A stretch of 5,965 bases of DNA from an uncultured Clostridium sp. Lineage in GTDB: Bacteria > Bacillota > Clostridia > UBA1212 > UBA1255. The notes under the pieces are model-generated. The model worked only from the letters and a program-made list of their open reading frames with translations. It did not search any database and had not been told where the DNA came from. The stretch spans positions 1-5,965 of the forward strand of contig USLW01000140.1 of the NCBI GenBank assembly GCA_900555605.1. Direction: 5' to 3'. Below, piece after piece: positions 5,512 to 5,965 of the stretch. The position numbers and the translations under genes are program-made. Within the stretch, counting starts at the first letter, position 1; every line of letters starts with the position of its first letter.

Positions 5512-5965
5512 TCAATGGTCAAATACCGTAAATACCATAGAATCCAGCACGTGAGCAAAGGTTCTCCAGTATCTGCCCTGCACCGCATCCGACGCGTCGC
5601 CTGCGCCTTCGCATACGACAATATAATACGCCATGCTGCGCACGGCGATATATACCTTTCCCGTCCGCGCCCTGTTTTGGCTGCTGTTCTCTCCGCCGGC
5701 TGTATCCGCCGGGCTCTCCTGTGTGCCGTCCCCCCCATTTTCCTGCGGGGAATCCGTATAGGAATAAGAAAAGGTTTTAAAACGGATATTTTCTGTCTCG
5801 TAATAATCCAATTTCCCAAAGGTATACGTTTTGTTTCCTGCTTCCGATTTCTCTGCAGTCCATTGCTGCAGCACCATCTCGGCCACCCGGTCCAGAAGGG
5901 AATTATCCTCCGGCAGCCGGGCCGAGGTCCCCGGCTGCGCAGGCTGCAAAGACTGTCCGGCACTG
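5512..5965 (-). CDS. C-terminal part of an unrecognised protein, cut by the window edge
   Basis: The frame is open at the window edge and ends in TGA; 150 residues are visible and the true start lies outside. A Gln/Pro-rich stretch comes first (residues 6-14 of the visible part), then an amphipathic helix (LLDRVAEMVLQQW, 23-35). A strand-rich part follows (TYTFGKLDYYETENIRFKTF), interrupted by a polar, Gly/Ser/Glu-rich linker at about 71-102. The final block is GKVYIAVRSMAYYIVVCEG, then RYWRTFAHVLDSMVF near the end. The alternating strands and closing helix resemble small exported ligand-binding or PsbP-like folds, but I cannot assign a family. The gene lies 40 bases upstream of the foldase-like gene on the same strand, so an operon is likely. 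A run of seven G residues (minus strand, 5730-5736) falls in the linker. The TTG at 5949 is not a supported start. Confidence 0.65.
   Translation of the reverse strand, partial: SAGQSLQPAQPGTSARLPEDNSLLDRVAEMVLQQWTAEKSEAGNKTYTFGKLDYYETENIRFKTFSYSYTDSPQENGGDGTQESPADTAGGENSSQNRARTGKVYIAVRSMAYYIVVCEGAGDASDAVQGRYWRTFAHVLDSMVFTVFDH

Noticed and set aside
5481..5512. Possible terminator between the partial gene and the foldase-like gene
   Set aside because: ATACG/CGTAT (5489-5493 and 5508-5512) with a 14-base loop followed by seven T on the minus strand is present, but five mostly AT pairs and a large loop are too weak. It also overlaps the stop codon of the first gene.
5499..5963. Alternative 154-codon minus-strand frame at the right edge
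   Set aside because: It is rich in Arg, Pro and Trp in the manner of a shadow frame. The frame ending at 5512 has balanced composition and predicted secondary structure.
1..5965. CRISPR arrays, tRNA or rRNA genes, insertion sequences, prophage or defence genes
   Set aside because: I saw no regularly spaced repeats, cloverleaf-like segments, transposase or phage motifs on either strand; the window reads as ordinary chromosomal core and envelope genes.

Overview
The window looks like a chromosomal segment of a bacterium in the class Clostridia (Bacillota), with moderately high GC. The evidence is a dnaG-rpoD pair with Firmicutes-type sequences (the sigma factor ends in a typical [11 protein letters not shown] tail), AGGAGG-type ribosome binding sites and a small-lipoprotein/foldase neighbourhood. 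This assignment comes from reading the proteins, not from a database search; genus cannot be given.

Layout. Positions 1-84 are the region downstream of rpoD and hold short palindromes but no gene I can support. Positions 85-3335 (minus strand) are a two-gene information-processing operon: dnaG (primase), then rpoD (housekeeping sigma factor), joined by a 4-base ATGA stop/start overlap. Positions 3336-3584 are a 249-base divergent intergenic region with an AT-rich dyad, a candidate promoter for the rightward gene and two GC-rich hairpin-forming segments. Positions 3585-3863 (plus strand) encode a 92-residue protein with two predicted membrane segments behind a near-perfect ribosome binding site. 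Its stop codon overlaps that of the convergent gene at 3860-4486.

Positions 3860-5965 (minus strand) look like an envelope operon of three genes read right to left. First is the C-terminal 150 residues of an unrecognised protein running off the window edge. Next is a SurA/PrsA-like putative lipoprotein with a degenerate parvulin domain. Last is a YkuD-family L,D-transpeptidase-like protein whose start lies 44 bases inside the preceding gene. The cluster suggests cell-wall or secreted-protein maturation. The transpeptidase-like protein has no visible export signal, which is the oddest point in this half of the window.

I do not see a clearly new multi-gene system. The best leads are the signal-less transpeptidase coupled to a foldase-like lipoprotein, the roughly 110-residue acidic extension of the sigma factor, and the structured divergent region between dnaG and the small membrane protein.
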